Source: an uncultured Porphyromonadaceae bacterium
GTDB taxonomy: Bacteria > Bacteroidota > Bacteroidia > Bacteroidales > Muribaculaceae
Direction: 5' to 3'
Length of the DNA stretch: 56,119 bases
Assembly: GCA_937901905.1 (NCBI GenBank)
Contig: CALDIF010000022.1
Span: 1 to 56,119 of the forward strand
A program made the translations under genes and the position numbers. Below are positions 37,474 through 47,027 of this stretch, in pieces; the stretch's first letter is position 1, and each line of letters starts with the position of its first letter. The notes under the pieces were generated by a model. That model saw only the letters and a program-made list of their open reading frames with translations. It was not told the origin of the DNA and did not search any database.

Positions 37474-37679
37474 TAGTTATATAGTAAAATTTAAGATACA
37501 TTAATAACGCGACAACGAGTTTTTAACTTGTTTAACGCTGCAACAGCTGACACAACATCTCACGGCAACGAATTCAAGTGGCGCAACTTGACGGCGACCA
37601 CATTTGAGTGCCAAGTGACATAAATCACGAGCAAACTTGTCACACTCGGATAATTTATTGAACGATGGCACGTTTATTG

Positions 37680-37708
37680 TATAGACACATTTATATAACG
37701 TGTCTATA
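37680..37708. promoter_or_regulatory. Inverted repeat upstream of the alpha-2-macroglobulin gene
   Basis: TATAGACAC and GTGTCTATA, 11 bp apart, are exact complements. The arrangement fits an operator for a dimeric regulator about 50 bp before the start; a weak RNA hairpin is the alternative. Confidence 0.35.
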
Positions 37709-37758
37709 ATCAAGTAACATGGTTTATCAACAATATTAATAAATAATACTTTGAAACT

Positions 37759-40700
37759 ATGGACCACATGTTTAAAACCTTAACGATTTTAATCTTTATG
37801 GCATTGTTTCCGTTTTTCAATTCCGACGCCGGCAAGCAGCGAGAGGTTGACTTCAACTTTCCGCAAGACGTCAGTCGTGATGCGCTCAGCGACTTGAACA
37901 AGGCGTTCAAGAGCAACGACGGTCGCGCTGTTGCCGATGCTTTGGTGCGATATAGCATTGCACAAAGCAGCATCTCGCCCGACAACATGGGCGACATCAT
38001 CACCCACATCGAGCAAGCCATCAAGCGCGAGTCACGTCCCGAGTATCGCGCGATGTTGCGCCTGCTTGAGGCTCGCGTCTTCAAAGCGTACTACGACATG
38101 CACGGCACGTGGGATCGCAACGAACTCGTTGACGACGAGGAGACGGTCAAGCCCTCACCGGCAGCCACCGACTACAGCGAGTGGAGTCCCGCACAGTTTA
38201 CCGACCGCATAAACTCACTGTTGTGCGATGCCTTGAGCGAGCCCGACGCGCTTAATGCCGTTCCCATCACCGAGCTGGGGTCACTCGTCACTGCCGACAG
38301 CGAACTCAGTTACGAGGTCATACCCACGGTATTGACGTTTGTGTGCAGCGATGTGAAAAGTCACACTAACGCTGCCGACATCAGAGCGCTAGCCGACGAC
38401 CTGTGGAATCGTTACACGAGTGACAACCCCAAGGCACACATCTATTATCTTGTCGAACAGACCACTGAGGACAACGATAGAATTTACAACACCTACAAGG
38501 ACCACGAGTGGAGCGGTTTAGCCCTCAAAGATCGCAGCGGTCGCGACTACTACGATGTTTTGAGAGAGTACGTCGCCCGTTATCCGGGTTCCATATTCAC
38601 GCCCGAGATACGCAACAACATCACTCGCATCGAGGAACGCAACATGCGCGTGAGTTACACCGCGCATCTCACCTCTCACGACACGTTCACCGCCTCGGTG
38701 CGACTGCAGAATTTAAATCGCGGTATCGCACGTCTATACAGGATACCCGACGACGTGTTGCCCGGTCAGACGGGCTACTACGACGACGTGCCCGTCAATA
38801 AGTTGCAACTTGTAGCCGAGCGCGAGGTCACCGCCACGGGCACCATACCGTTTGACAGCGACAACATCAACATTGACTTCGGCAAGTTGCCCTACGGTCG
38901 TTATATCATCATTCCCGCCTACGAGGCGAGCGGCAAAGAGCAGACATTGGTGAACGGACGCAGCGGCAATATCACTCGAGTGTTTGACCTCAACACGTTC
39001 ACCGTCATTACCTCCGAGACCACGCGCCGCATCGTCGTGGTCGATGCCACTACCGGTGCTCCCGTATCGGGCGCGACCGTCACCCAAGCGGGTCAAAATT
39101 CCACATTCAAGGCGGTCACCGATGCCGATGGTGTAGTAGTCGTTGATGACGGCACTTACTCGTACAAATCAATGCAATATAGCGTTGTCAAGGGTGACGA
39201 TCGCTATATGCCCACTCGCACACTATCATCGTCATTCGACAACGGCACGCGCTATCAAAGAGCCGAATTATACACCGACCTCGGTATTTATCGTCCGGGC
39301 GAGACCGTTCACTTGGCGGGCATCTGCTACCGTGGCGACGGCATTGACAACACGGTCGAGGCAGATCGCACCCTCACGGTAAAACTGGTTGATGCCGCTT
39401 ACAACAAGGTGAGCGAGCAACAAGTCACTACCGACGAATACGGTCGCTTCACCGCCGACTTCGACTTGCCCGGCGACCGCATGAACGGCACTTGGCATTT
39501 CTCCATAGCCGGCAAAGGGGTCTCCCTCGGCAGTAAAAACATTGAGGTGAGCGAATACAAGACACCGACGTTCGAAATCGAGTGGACTGACGTGCGTCGC
39601 AGTTATGTGAACCACCAACCGGTCAAATTGGGCGGACGTGCCACAACCTATAGCGGCATGCCCATTGCCGACACCGCGGTTGAGATTAAAGTGCGTCGCA
39701 GCGAGTGGTCGTGGTGGTGGCACTATAGCAGTCGTGATGAGGGCATTGAGGTGGTAACCGACACTGTGATGACCGATGCCGACGGAAACTTCACGCTCAC
39801 CGTGCCTGCCGACAAGTTCCCCGACAACGCGTCGTGGCGCAAATACCTGTGGTCACTCTATCGCTATAGCGCGATAGCCGACATCACCACAGCCACCGGC
39901 GAGACTCACGAGGCGATTACAGCCTTTATCATCGGCACCCGTCGCGGCATCGAATTCAGTTCGCGCGACATCGAGCATCGCAACACCGCGACACTCAAGT
40001 TGCCGCTGGTGTACAACACCACGAGCGAGACCGAGACTTGGGTGCCTTGCACGTGGGAAGTGGAGAATGCCGACAAAGAGACCGTACTCAACGGCACGCT
40101 CAACACCAACGATCCCACCATCGACCTCACCTCGCTACCGAGCGGAGAATATCGCATCAAGGTGCACATTCTCGGTGCCGGTAACGACGAAGACGACGTT
40201 GATGCCGTCGCCACGGTGCTGCTCTACCGCCTTGACGACAAGAAAGCGGCAAAGCCCCACACCACGATGTGGGTGCCCAAGAAAGAGCGCAGCGTTGATG
40301 AGAAAACCAATGAGGGCACCTTCGTCATTGCCACCTCCAATGACGAGTCGCACATCTATATGGTGGTTGCCGACCGCACTCACGTGCTGCAAAGCAAGTG
40401 GTTACACTACAAGCCGGGTATGCACACCGTCAAGGTGCAAATCCCGCGCAAGACCGACGAGTATATCAACGTCCACCTCGTGAGTTGCAGCAACGATGAT
40501 GTCGACACCGAAAATTTCACAATGTTCTCGGCTTCCAATGTCGAGGAACTCAACGTTGCCGTTGCCGGTTTCCGCAACAAGTTGGTGCCCGGTGAGACCG
40601 AACGATGGACCTTCACTATCACCGGCAAGCATGGGGCGCGGCGCACCGGTGCCATGATGCTCGAGATGTTCGACAAGGCATTGAACTCGCTCAGTCCCAA

Positions 40701-43326
40701 CCGTTGGGGCATTAACCGTCCTACCTATCACTTTGACCCGGTTAACTTCAGCACATGGAGTCTGACAGGCTCCAACTATGTCAACCGCTCGTGGACAGAC
40801 AACATGCTTGATGAGGCAGACGAAATCGATCTCCCCCACTTTTTCATGTATAACCAGGGTCTGTTCGGCGTGATGGGCTATTATGCCGAACATGACATGA
40901 GAATGGCTGCACTTGGAGGTGCTGTATCTGAAGAGAGGATGTTGAGAAAGTTTAACATGGATTCCATGATGATGGAAGATTCGGCAATGTTGGAAGATGC
41001 GGGTGAGTATGAGGAGGCAGCAGGGGTTGACACCGAAACCGCCGAGGCACTTGACGCTGTGCAGATGCGCACGGCTGATGTGAAGACAGCCTTGTGGTTG
41101 CCGTCGCTCACGAGCGATAGCGACGGCAATGTGACTGTCGAGTTCGAAGCACCGCAATTCAACACGACGTGGATTGTGCAAGCCGTCGCTTGGGACAAGA
41201 CAATGTACTGTGATGACATCGACTTCGAGGTGCTCACCCAAAAGCCCATCATGGTCAAGGCTAACCCACCGCGCTTCGTGCGCCACGGCGATGAAATCAC
41301 GCTTGCAGCCGCCGTGCAGAACGCGACCGACGACACTGCCGAATACACCGCTGTACTCGAACTGTTCGATCCGCGCACCGAGGCTGTCCTTGCCACTCGC
41401 ACCGTTAAAGGTTCGCTCAACGCTCGCGGCAGCGATGCCGTGACTATCGACTGGCATGTTCCCGATGGCGAACTCGCATTCGTGGGACTGCGCGTCAAGG
41501 CGGTGAACGGCAACTTCGGCGACGGCGAACAAGTGATGATACCCGTGCTCGAGTCCTCCCAACCGGTAATCGAAACGACCCCGTTCTACATTGAGGCCGG
41601 CGAGGGACACACGTCAATCGACCTCCCCTCGTTCCCTGCCGGTGCACGCGTGACGCTCGAGTATTGTGACAATCCCGTGTGGTACTGCGTCACCGCCTTA
41701 CCCACCATCTTCGACGGCGACTATGTCAGCGCGAGTGCGTTGGCACACAACTTGTTTGCCCTCGAGTTGGCTCAAGGCATCGCCGTGATGCAACCCGACA
41801 TCAAACAGGCGATTGACTACTGGAAAGAGAACGAGCAAGACTCCATGTTGGTGTCGATGCTCGCGCGCAACAGCGACTTGAAGATAGGCACATTGCTCGC
41901 TTCGCCGTGGTTGAGAGAGTCCGATCGACAGACACTGCGCATGAGTCGCTTGAACGAGTTGTTCGACACCGACAAGATGACAGCCGAGCGCGAGCGCATC
42001 ATCAGCCGTTTGGCAAGTTTGCAAAACAGCGACGGCGGTTTCTCATGGATCGACTATCCCAATCGCGAGTCGAGCCTGTGGACGACCGGATTGGTACTCG
42101 AGTTGATGGGCGAGTTGTCACACCTGCAGTGCTTGAATGCCGACAGCCGCTTTGCCGATATGCTCAAGCGCGCCGTTGCCTACTACGACAATGAGAACAT
42201 CAACTTGCTCAACAAGATGATCAAGGATTACGGCAAGAAGAAAGTTGACTACAGCAGTTGGAGCGACTATGTGTACGTGCGCCAAATGTACGGTGACATA
42301 GCACTGCCCAAAGCCAACCGCGACCTAATCAAGAAGGCACTCAAGGCGATGAGTAAGGAGTGGCGCGAGGGACTCACCCACGGTGAAAAAGCGTTCTATG
42401 CCTTAACACTCAGCCGCGGCGGATACGGCAAGGAAGCATCGCGCATCGTTGAGAGTCTGCGCCAATTTGCCATTCACAAGCCCAACTTGGGCATGTATTG
42501 GGACAACATCAACCGCGGTTGGCGTTATCACGACAAGGTGGCAGTCACATCACGCATCTTGCAAGCCTTCAACGAGATTGAGCCTCGACAAGACGAGATT
42601 GATGAGATGCGCAAGTGGATGTTGCTGATGAAGCAGACCAACGATTGGGGTTCGTGCAGCCTTGCTGCCGATGCCGTCTACACCCTGCTGTCGACCGGCA
42701 GTAAATGGCTTGAACGCGCACCGCTTCCACGCGTCACTGTGGCGGGCGAGACGTTGCAGTTTGACAAGGTCGACGAGTGGTTGGGCTACGCCCGTCGCAG
42801 CATTGACGCTTCGACAACCGGCACCCTCGAGATTGACCGCAACGCCTCAGGTCCCGCTTGGGGCTCGGTATACGTGCAATATGTCGCACCAATGACCGCT
42901 ATCGAGGCTAACCGAATTGAGGATTTGAGCATAGTCAAGCAACTCGCCGTGTACCGGAGCGACGGTAGCGTCGTGGCATTGCACGGTGCGCTCCACGTGG
43001 GCGACAAGGTGCAAGTGCGCCTCACCGTCAAGAATGCGCGCGACCTCGACTATGTCACCGTTGTCGACGAGCGCGGTGCCTGCTTCGAGCCGGTCGACCA
43101 AACCAGCGGTTACCGTTATGCCGACCGCATAGGTTACTACCACGAGACCAAGGACGAGTGTACACGATTGTTCTTTGACAAACTGTATAAAGGCACTCAC
43201 GTGGTGACCTACGACCTGTATGTGATGGCTCCCGGCAAGTTCAGCATGGGCGTCGCCACCATACAGAGCCAGTATGCCCCGCAGGAAACCGCTCACAGTG
43301 CCGGCGAACTTGTCACAGTAGAGTGA
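37759..43326 (+). CDS. Bacterial alpha-2-macroglobulin family protein, thioester-less
   Basis: 1855 residues, the usual size. A signal peptide (MFKTLTILIFMALFPFFNS after M4) is followed by macroglobulin domains: the MG2 signature YTDLGIYRPGETVHLAGI at about 505, Met/Glu-rich bait-like region about 1040-1090 (MDSMMMEDSAMLEDA), the A2M domain from about 1105 (TALWLPSLTSDSDGNVTVEF), and an alpha/alpha toroid (about 1300-1650). The toroid region carries YCVTALPTIFDG where thioester members have CxEQ, so covalent trapping is not expected. Such proteins guard the envelope against proteases. It begins opposite degP, whose product also handles envelope proteins. Confidence 0.93.
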   Translation: MDHMFKTLTILIFMALFPFFNSDAGKQREVDFNFPQDVSRDALSDLNKAFKSNDGRAVADALVRYSIAQSSISPDNMGDIITHIEQAIKRESRPEYRAMLRLLEARVFKAYYDMHGTWDRNELVDDEETVKPSPAATDYSEWSPAQFTDRINSLLCDALSEPDALNAVPITELGSLVTADSELSYEVIPTVLTFVCSDVKSHTNAADIRALADDLWNRYTSDNPKAHIYYLVEQTTEDNDRIYNTYKDHEWSGLALKDRSGRDYYDVLREYVARYPGSIFTPEIRNNITRIEERNMRVSYTAHLTSHDTFTASVRLQNLNRGIARLYRIPDDVLPGQTGYYDDVPVNKLQLVAEREVTATGTIPFDSDNINIDFGKLPYGRYIIIPAYEASGKEQTLVNGRSGNITRVFDLNTFTVITSETTRRIVVVDATTGAPVSGATVTQAGQNSTFKAVTDADGVVVVDDGTYSYKSMQYSVVKGDDRYMPTRTLSSSFDNGTRYQRAELYTDLGIYRPGETVHLAGICYRGDGIDNTVEADRTLTVKLVDAAYNKVSEQQVTTDEYGRFTADFDLPGDRMNGTWHFSIAGKGVSLGSKNIEVSEYKTPTFEIEWTDVRRSYVNHQPVKLGGRATTYSGMPIADTAVEIKVRRSEWSWWWHYSSRDEGIEVVTDTVMTDADGNFTLTVPADKFPDNASWRKYLWSLYRYSAIADITTATGETHEAITAFIIGTRRGIEFSSRDIEHRNTATLKLPLVYNTTSETETWVPCTWEVENADKETVLNGTLNTNDPTIDLTSLPSGEYRIKVHILGAGNDEDDVDAVATVLLYRLDDKKAAKPHTTMWVPKKERSVDEKTNEGTFVIATSNDESHIYMVVADRTHVLQSKWLHYKPGMHTVKVQIPRKTDEYINVHLVSCSNDDVDTENFTMFSASNVEELNVAVAGFRNKLVPGETERWTFTITGKHGARRTGAMMLEMFDKALNSLSPNRWGINRPTYHFDPVNFSTWSLTGSNYVNRSWTDNMLDEADEIDLPHFFMYNQGLFGVMGYYAEHDMRMAALGGAVSEERMLRKFNMDSMMMEDSAMLEDAGEYEEAAGVDTETAEALDAVQMRTADVKTALWLPSLTSDSDGNVTVEFEAPQFNTTWIVQAVAWDKTMYCDDIDFEVLTQKPIMVKANPPRFVRHGDEITLAAAVQNATDDTAEYTAVLELFDPRTEAVLATRTVKGSLNARGSDAVTIDWHVPDGELAFVGLRVKAVNGNFGDGEQVMIPVLESSQPVIETTPFYIEAGEGHTSIDLPSFPAGARVTLEYCDNPVWYCVTALPTIFDGDYVSASALAHNLFALELAQGIAVMQPDIKQAIDYWKENEQDSMLVSMLARNSDLKIGTLLASPWLRESDRQTLRMSRLNELFDTDKMTAERERIISRLASLQNSDGGFSWIDYPNRESSLWTTGLVLELMGELSHLQCLNADSRFADMLKRAVAYYDNENINLLNKMIKDYGKKKVDYSSWSDYVYVRQMYGDIALPKANRDLIKKALKAMSKEWREGLTHGEKAFYALTLSRGGYGKEASRIVESLRQFAIHKPNLGMYWDNINRGWRYHDKVAVTSRILQAFNEIEPRQDEIDEMRKWMLLMKQTNDWGSCSLAADAVYTLLSTGSKWLERAPLPRVTVAGETLQFDKVDEWLGYARRSIDASTTGTLEIDRNASGPAWGSVYVQYVAPMTAIEANRIEDLSIVKQLAVYRSDGSVVALHGALHVGDKVQVRLTVKNARDLDYVTVVDERGACFEPVDQTSGYRYADRIGYYHETKDECTRLFFDKLYKGTHVVTYDLYVMAPGKFSMGVATIQSQYAPQETAHSAGELVTVE

Positions 43327-43342
43327 GTATTCCCGCCTATAA

Positions 43343-43398
43343 CATCAGGTCTCCACGGCACCGGGCAAACACCGCGTCGTGGAGACCTGATGATTTTT
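43343..43398 (+). terminator. Terminator of the alpha-2-macroglobulin gene
   Basis: Arms 43343-43357 and 43378-43392 pair perfectly over 15 bp (CATCAGGTCTCCACG and its complement), followed by TTTTT. Confidence 0.85.
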
Positions 43399-43499
43399 GG
43401 GGGATAGTGATGTAATATTATGCCCTATTTTACGTTAAAAAAATGGGTTAACAGGAATTTTATTCTCTAAATAACTCAACTCCTGACATTAAACTTCAC

Positions 43500-43516
43500 G
43501 TTCATGATTCATGAAC
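43500..43516. promoter_or_regulatory. Perfect palindrome before the lipoprotein/ECF sigma operon
   Basis: GTTCATGATTCATGAAC is an exact 8-bp-arm palindrome with a single central T, ending 17 bp before the ATG at 43534. It is a candidate operator; its length and symmetry suit a helix-turn-helix dimer. Confidence 0.4.
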
Positions 43517-43533
43517 ATGACTAATTGATAAAG

Positions 43534-44370
43534 ATGAAAAAGATTTTCGGCTTTTTATCAGTCGTGTTGGTTGCCTGCACGTTGAGTGCGTGCGGTGGCA
43601 GCGACGATCCCGACAGCAAACACAATGTAAGGGATTTTGATGTAGTGTGCCTGACCCACGCCACCGACATAGCGACCGGTGAGGTGGAGGCTGTGGCGAC
43701 ACGGTATCAAGCGTTTCGCATCGACTTCACCGACAACATCGGCACGTTCCAACTGTTGCACGGTGTGAACCGTGCCGGTGCCACATCACTCCTGTGCGAG
43801 AACGTCCCCCTCACCAAGTCGGAGGGAGGCAACGAGTACACTGTCAACGTGAACACGACCACCAGCAACTATGTTACCAACCTCAAGAGTGACATCAGTT
43901 TCACCGACTATACGGTCAAGTTTGATTATATCTTGTCGGGCACGTGGCATGTCATCGCGGTGATGCCCTCGCTCACCTATCTCACGAGTCAAACCCAAGT
44001 TGACGACTACTCGCCCACCGGTGTTGTTTACAATCTCTATATCAACCCCGAGACCAAGTTAGCATCGGTGAGGTTTTCCAATATTCAACTGGCAAGCGAC
44101 CAACGCGGTTGGCAACACATTCTCACCACCGAAGCGACTCCGGCTAACGTCGATTTCACTACCACCGGTTTCAGGCTCACGGGTACCAACCTCAACACCG
44201 AGGCTTATCGTGTCGGCTCGACCGTGGACGATGCCAACAAGGTCACGTCACTCATCATCAAGGCTATTGATATCAATGTCAATATCGTTGATGACACCAT
44301 GACACTCACCGCTACCCTCAACAGCGGAGATCGCGACTATAACATCACGTCAAGTGCCTCAATAAAATAA
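43534..44370 (+). CDS. Lipoprotein of unknown function
   Basis: 278 residues from ATG 43534 (MKKIFGFLSVVLVACTLSACGG); a TTG nine bases earlier is in frame but a less likely start. The lipobox LSAC puts the lipidated Cys at about 20, and GGSDDPDS after it is the acidic Ser/Asp stretch often seen on surface-exposed Bacteroidota lipoproteins. The remainder is beta-rich (repeated TSNYVTNLKSDISF- and VRFSNIQL-like strands). No family is named. It is 13 bp ahead of the ECF sigma gene, so it may be part of the regulated envelope response. Confidence 0.75.
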   Translation: MKKIFGFLSVVLVACTLSACGGSDDPDSKHNVRDFDVVCLTHATDIATGEVEAVATRYQAFRIDFTDNIGTFQLLHGVNRAGATSLLCENVPLTKSEGGNEYTVNVNTTTSNYVTNLKSDISFTDYTVKFDYILSGTWHVIAVMPSLTYLTSQTQVDDYSPTGVVYNLYINPETKLASVRFSNIQLASDQRGWQHILTTEATPANVDFTTTGFRLTGTNLNTEAYRVGSTVDDANKVTSLIIKAIDINVNIVDDTMTLTATLNSGDRDYNITSSASIK

Positions 44371-44383
44371 GGCACCTCACCCG

Positions 44384-44941
44384 ATGCGCACGGCATACGA
44401 CGAGGCAACGACAGTCGAGCAGTTGCACCACCCCGACACGGCTCGCGCGGCGTTCAGCAGAGTTATTGAACACTACAGTTCACAACTCTACTGGCACATT
44501 CGTCGTCTTGTCATCAATCATGACGATGCCAACGACGTGTTGCAAAACACCTTCATCAAGGCGTGGACTAACATCGACAGTTTTCGCGGTGATGCCCAAC
44601 TGATGACATGGCTATACAAGATAGCCACCAACGAGTCGCTCACCTTGCTCAACCGCAACCGCGTGCGCATGGGCATCAGCCTCGACGAGGAGGGCAATGA
44701 GACCCTCGTTGCCGACCTCGAGAGCGACCGGTGGTTCAACGGTGACGAGGTGCAACTGCGGTTGCAGCAAGCGATTGCCACCCTACCCGAGAAGCAGCGC
44801 GTAGTGTTCAACATGCGCTACTATGACGAGATGAAATACGAGCAAATGAGTGAGATATTGGGCACGTCGGTAGGCGCGCTCAAGGCATCTTATCATCATG
44901 CCGTGAAGAAGATTGAAGCATTTTTTGAGCAAGCTGATTAA
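44384..44941 (+). CDS. ECF-type RNA polymerase sigma factor
   Basis: 185 residues with sigma region 2 (about 23-90; DDANDVLQNTFIKAWTNI and WLYKIATNESL) and region 4 (about 125-182; LPEKQRVVFNMRYYDEM and MSEILGTSVGALKASYHHAV). It lacks regions 1 and 3, as expected for the extracytoplasmic-function class. It should direct RNA polymerase to envelope-stress or similar promoters and be restrained by the small membrane protein encoded next. The long spacer between regions 2 and 4 (SLDEEGNETLVADLES) is typical of Bacteroidota members. Confidence 0.95.
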   Translation: MRTAYDEATTVEQLHHPDTARAAFSRVIEHYSSQLYWHIRRLVINHDDANDVLQNTFIKAWTNIDSFRGDAQLMTWLYKIATNESLTLLNRNRVRMGISLDEEGNETLVADLESDRWFNGDEVQLRLQQAIATLPEKQRVVFNMRYYDEMKYEQMSEILGTSVGALKASYHHAVKKIEAFFEQAD

Positions 44942-44975
44942 ACCAAATGCGATTGCGATAGTCAAAACAAGTGAA

Positions 44976-45374
44976 ATGGAACAAGAAAAATCACAAATAT
45001 TGAGTAAGGCAGGCAAGGAGCCGGGGTTCGCGGTGCCTGAGGGATACTTCGAGACACTGACAGCGACAATCATGGAGCGGTTACCCGATGTTGAAATTAC
45101 CGATATTGAAGCGAAGCCCACCCTGTGGCTGCGAGTGCGACCGTACGTTTACTTGGCGGCTATGTTCGCCGGCGTGTGGTGCATGATGACATTGTTCAAT
45201 CACTTGAATAGCCCGATGAGTAACATGCAGCGCGTTGCAGAGATTGCCGGAGGCATAGCCGACGAGCACAACGCCGACGAATTCATGCTCAGTTGCGGGC
45301 TTGACGCCTACGACATCCTCACCTACGAGGACAGCGTGTACGGCTACTTGATTGACAGCATCGCCGGTAATTGA
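44976..45374 (+). CDS. Single-span protein, probable anti-sigma factor
   Basis: 132 residues from ATG 44976; an upstream TTG at 44913 would overlap the sigma gene. A cytoplasmic N-terminus (about 1-50, with the GFAVPEGYFETL motif common beside Bacteroidota ECF genes) leads to one membrane helix (about 54-75, YVYLAAMFAGVWCMMTLF) and a periplasmic tail of about 55 residues. Position right after the sigma factor and topology argue for an anti-sigma or regulator. It lacks the zinc-binding HxxxCxxC of ZAS anti-sigma factors. Confidence 0.7.
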   Translation: MEQEKSQILSKAGKEPGFAVPEGYFETLTATIMERLPDVEITDIEAKPTLWLRVRPYVYLAAMFAGVWCMMTLFNHLNSPMSNMQRVAEIAGGIADEHNADEFMLSCGLDAYDILTYEDSVYGYLIDSIAGN

Positions 45375-45398
45375 AAACATCAACACAATTTAGCACCT

Positions 45399-45836
45399 AT
45401 GACTACACGCATTGTCACCATCATCGTTGCTGCGATCGCACTATGTGCAAGTGCTCAACAATCGGGCGAGCGTTCCAAGTGGACTGCCGATATGCTCGAT
45501 GCCAAGCACAAACTCATCATCGAACAGGTAGGACTCACTCCGAGTCAACAAGAACAATTCATGCCCTTGTACGAGGCGATGGAGCATGAGATTTTCCAAA
45601 ACAATTTCGAGGCGCGTGTCGCAGCCCAAACCGTAGGCAAACGAGGAAACAACGCCTCCGATGCCGAGTGCTTCGAGGCTGCCAAGGCAATCTCGGACGC
45701 TAAAGTCAAGGAGGGCGAAATCGAGTCGCGCTACTTCGAGAAATTTTCACAAGTACTCAACAAGCGACAGATGTTCTTGCTCAAGCAAGCCGAGATGACA
45801 TTCACACGCACCATGCTACGCGGACGCAAGCAGTGA
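45399..45836 (+). CDS. Small periplasmic helical protein (Spy/CpxP-like?)
   Basis: 145 residues. The signal peptide (MTTRIVTIIVAAIALCASAQ) is followed by an all-helical, charged protein with LTPSQQEQFMPLYEAME, which resembles the LTxxQ motif of Spy/CpxP periplasmic chaperones, and a Lys/Arg end. It closes the lipoprotein/sigma/anti-sigma operon (24-bp gap). A role in sensing or buffering misfolded envelope proteins fits both motif and context but is inference. Confidence 0.7.
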   Translation: MTTRIVTIIVAAIALCASAQQSGERSKWTADMLDAKHKLIIEQVGLTPSQQEQFMPLYEAMEHEIFQNNFEARVAAQTVGKRGNNASDAECFEAAKAISDAKVKEGEIESRYFEKFSQVLNKRQMFLLKQAEMTFTRTMLRGRKQ

Positions 45837-45904
45837 ACACGTCGGGTGAATATTTTAAAACCGAAAAAAATGCGGGCAATGCTTGTCAATTAGAAAAAAA
45901 GTTG

Positions 45905-45912
45905 TACCTTTG
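45905..45912 (+). promoter_or_regulatory. tRNA-Gln -7 promoter box
   Basis: TACCTTTG matches TAnnTTTG, 16 bp before the tRNA; TTG at 45884-45886 is a possible -33. Confidence 0.65.
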
Positions 45913-45928
45913 CACCGCATTTGCAACT

Positions 45929-45999
45929 TGTCCTGTGGTGTAACGGTAGCACACCGGATTCTGGTTCCGTTTGCGTGGGTTCGAATCCTACCAGGACAA
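45929..45999 (+). tRNA. tRNA-Gln (CTG anticodon)
   Basis: 71 nt cloverleaf: acceptor TGTCCTG pairs with CAGGACA; D arm GTGTAACGGTAGCAC; anticodon loop TTCTGGT gives CTG (reads CAG); T arm around GGTTCGAATCC. No CCA is encoded. It reads 5' of rpsP. Confidence 0.95.
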
Positions 46000-46005
46000 C
46001 ACCGG

Positions 46006-46036
46006 AGTGACCATGCGACAGCGAGGTCACTTTTTT
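46006..46036 (+). terminator. tRNA-Gln terminator
   Basis: AGTGACC (46006-46012) pairs with GGTCACT (46025-46031), followed by TTTTTT. Confidence 0.75.
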
Positions 46037-46076
46037 ATAAAACACTTTTTTATTCAAATTTAAACTATTATCTAAC

Positions 46077-46585
46077 ATGGCAGTAAAAATCAGATTGCAA
46101 CGCCACGGTCACAAGGACTACGCGTTCTATCCCATTGTCATCGCCGATAGCAGGGCACCACGAGATGGTAGATTTATTGAAAGGATTGGTTCTTATAACC
46201 CCAACACTAATCCTGCTACAATAAGTTTAAATTTCGATCGTGCTCTTTATTGGCTCAACGTCGGTGCCATTCCTACCGACACCGTGCGTAACATTCTCAG
46301 CCGCGAGGGCGTGCTCTTGATGAAACACCTCCAGGGCGGTGTTAAAAAGGGTGCTTTTGACGAGGCAGAGGCTCAACGTCGCTTTGACTTGTGGAAGGCG
46401 GAGCGTAATGCCAAGCTCGATGCTATACGCAACAAGGAGCGCGAGGGCAAGAAGGCGGCTGCAAAGCAAGCTCTTGACGAGGAAGTGAAGAAGAATGCAG
46501 CCAAGGCCGAGGAACTTGCGCGCAAGCGCGCCGAGAAGGCTGCAGCCGAGGCTGCCAAAGCTGCCGAAGCGGCTGCCGCCGAGGA
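46077..46585 (+). CDS. rpsP: Ribosomal protein S16, cut at the junction
   Basis: About 170 codons before the sequence becomes foreign. The S16 core (MAVKIRLQRHGHKDYAFYPI, then RDGRFIERIGSYNP and LNVGAIPTD) occupies about 1-80. A long Lys/Ala/Glu-rich tail typical of Bacteroidota S16 follows. After the AAAAEE stretch the reading continues open to 47051 as Arg/Pro-rich antisense of a cdsA gene, so the true C-terminus is missing. S16 is an essential 30S assembly protein, so a living cell would not be expected to carry only this form. Confidence 0.9.
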
Positions 46586-46586
46586 G
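46586..46586. other. Junction between Bacteroidota and Bacillota sequence
   Basis: Placed within about 6 bases. To the left the frame is rpsP; to the right the minus strand reads cdsA up to the CDTGA motif and then turns into antisense of rpsP. Promoter style, ribosome sites and codon habits differ on the two sides. No IS, att site or repeat is present at the point. Confidence 0.85.
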
Positions 46587-47027
46587 GGCACCCGTGTCGC
46601 AGCTCCAGGCGGAAAGGCAGCCGAGCGCCAGCGCCTCCAGCCAGATGTCGCTCACGGAAATCATCATAATGACCGCGAACAGCATGCAGGGGTACGTCAG
46701 CCCCGCCACGGTGTCCAGCGCGCCGTTCCCGCTCACCCTGCGCCGCAGAATGCCCGAGAGCATCGCCAGATAGACAGCGCCGACAAAGCAGGCGCAGTAT
46801 GCCGCCAGCCCCGCGTTCAGCAGCGTCAGCGCAGCTTGTGCGATCAGATACAGGATCATCACATACAGCGAGCAGAACATATTCAGTTTTTCCATCTGCA
46901 TGCTGTATTCGTAGGCGCAGAGGCAGCCTGCCAGCGCAAAGAACAGCAGCCTGCTCACCGGGGAAAGGAAGACGCATCCCAGCATGATGATAATCAGCAG
47001 CGCTGCAGAAATTACTCTTTTCTTCAC
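46587..47027 (-). CDS. cdsA: Phosphatidate cytidylyltransferase, N-terminal fragment
   Basis: 147 codons from a GTG start (47027-47025) preceded by an AGGTG-type ribosome site. At least five membrane helices are visible (about 1-140), and the piece ends in SAWSCDTGA, the first half of the CdsA signature that normally continues with an aromatic pair. The usual length is about 260, so the catalytic C-terminal half is lost at the junction. The intact enzyme makes CDP-diacylglycerol for phospholipid synthesis. Confidence 0.85.

Larger units (their letters stand above)
37383..37758. other. Divergent intergenic region degP / alpha-2-macroglobulin
   Basis: 376 bp. It holds the degP promoter (37444-37473) and an inverted repeat (37680-37708). 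ATACTTTG at 37746-37753 is a near -7 box but lies too close to the plus-strand ATG. The rest is AT-rich without a gene. Confidence 0.6.

Noticed and set aside
37739..37758. ATACTTTG as promoter of the alpha-2-macroglobulin gene
   Set aside because: First base of the -7 box is wrong and the start codon follows within 6 bases, leaving no leader.
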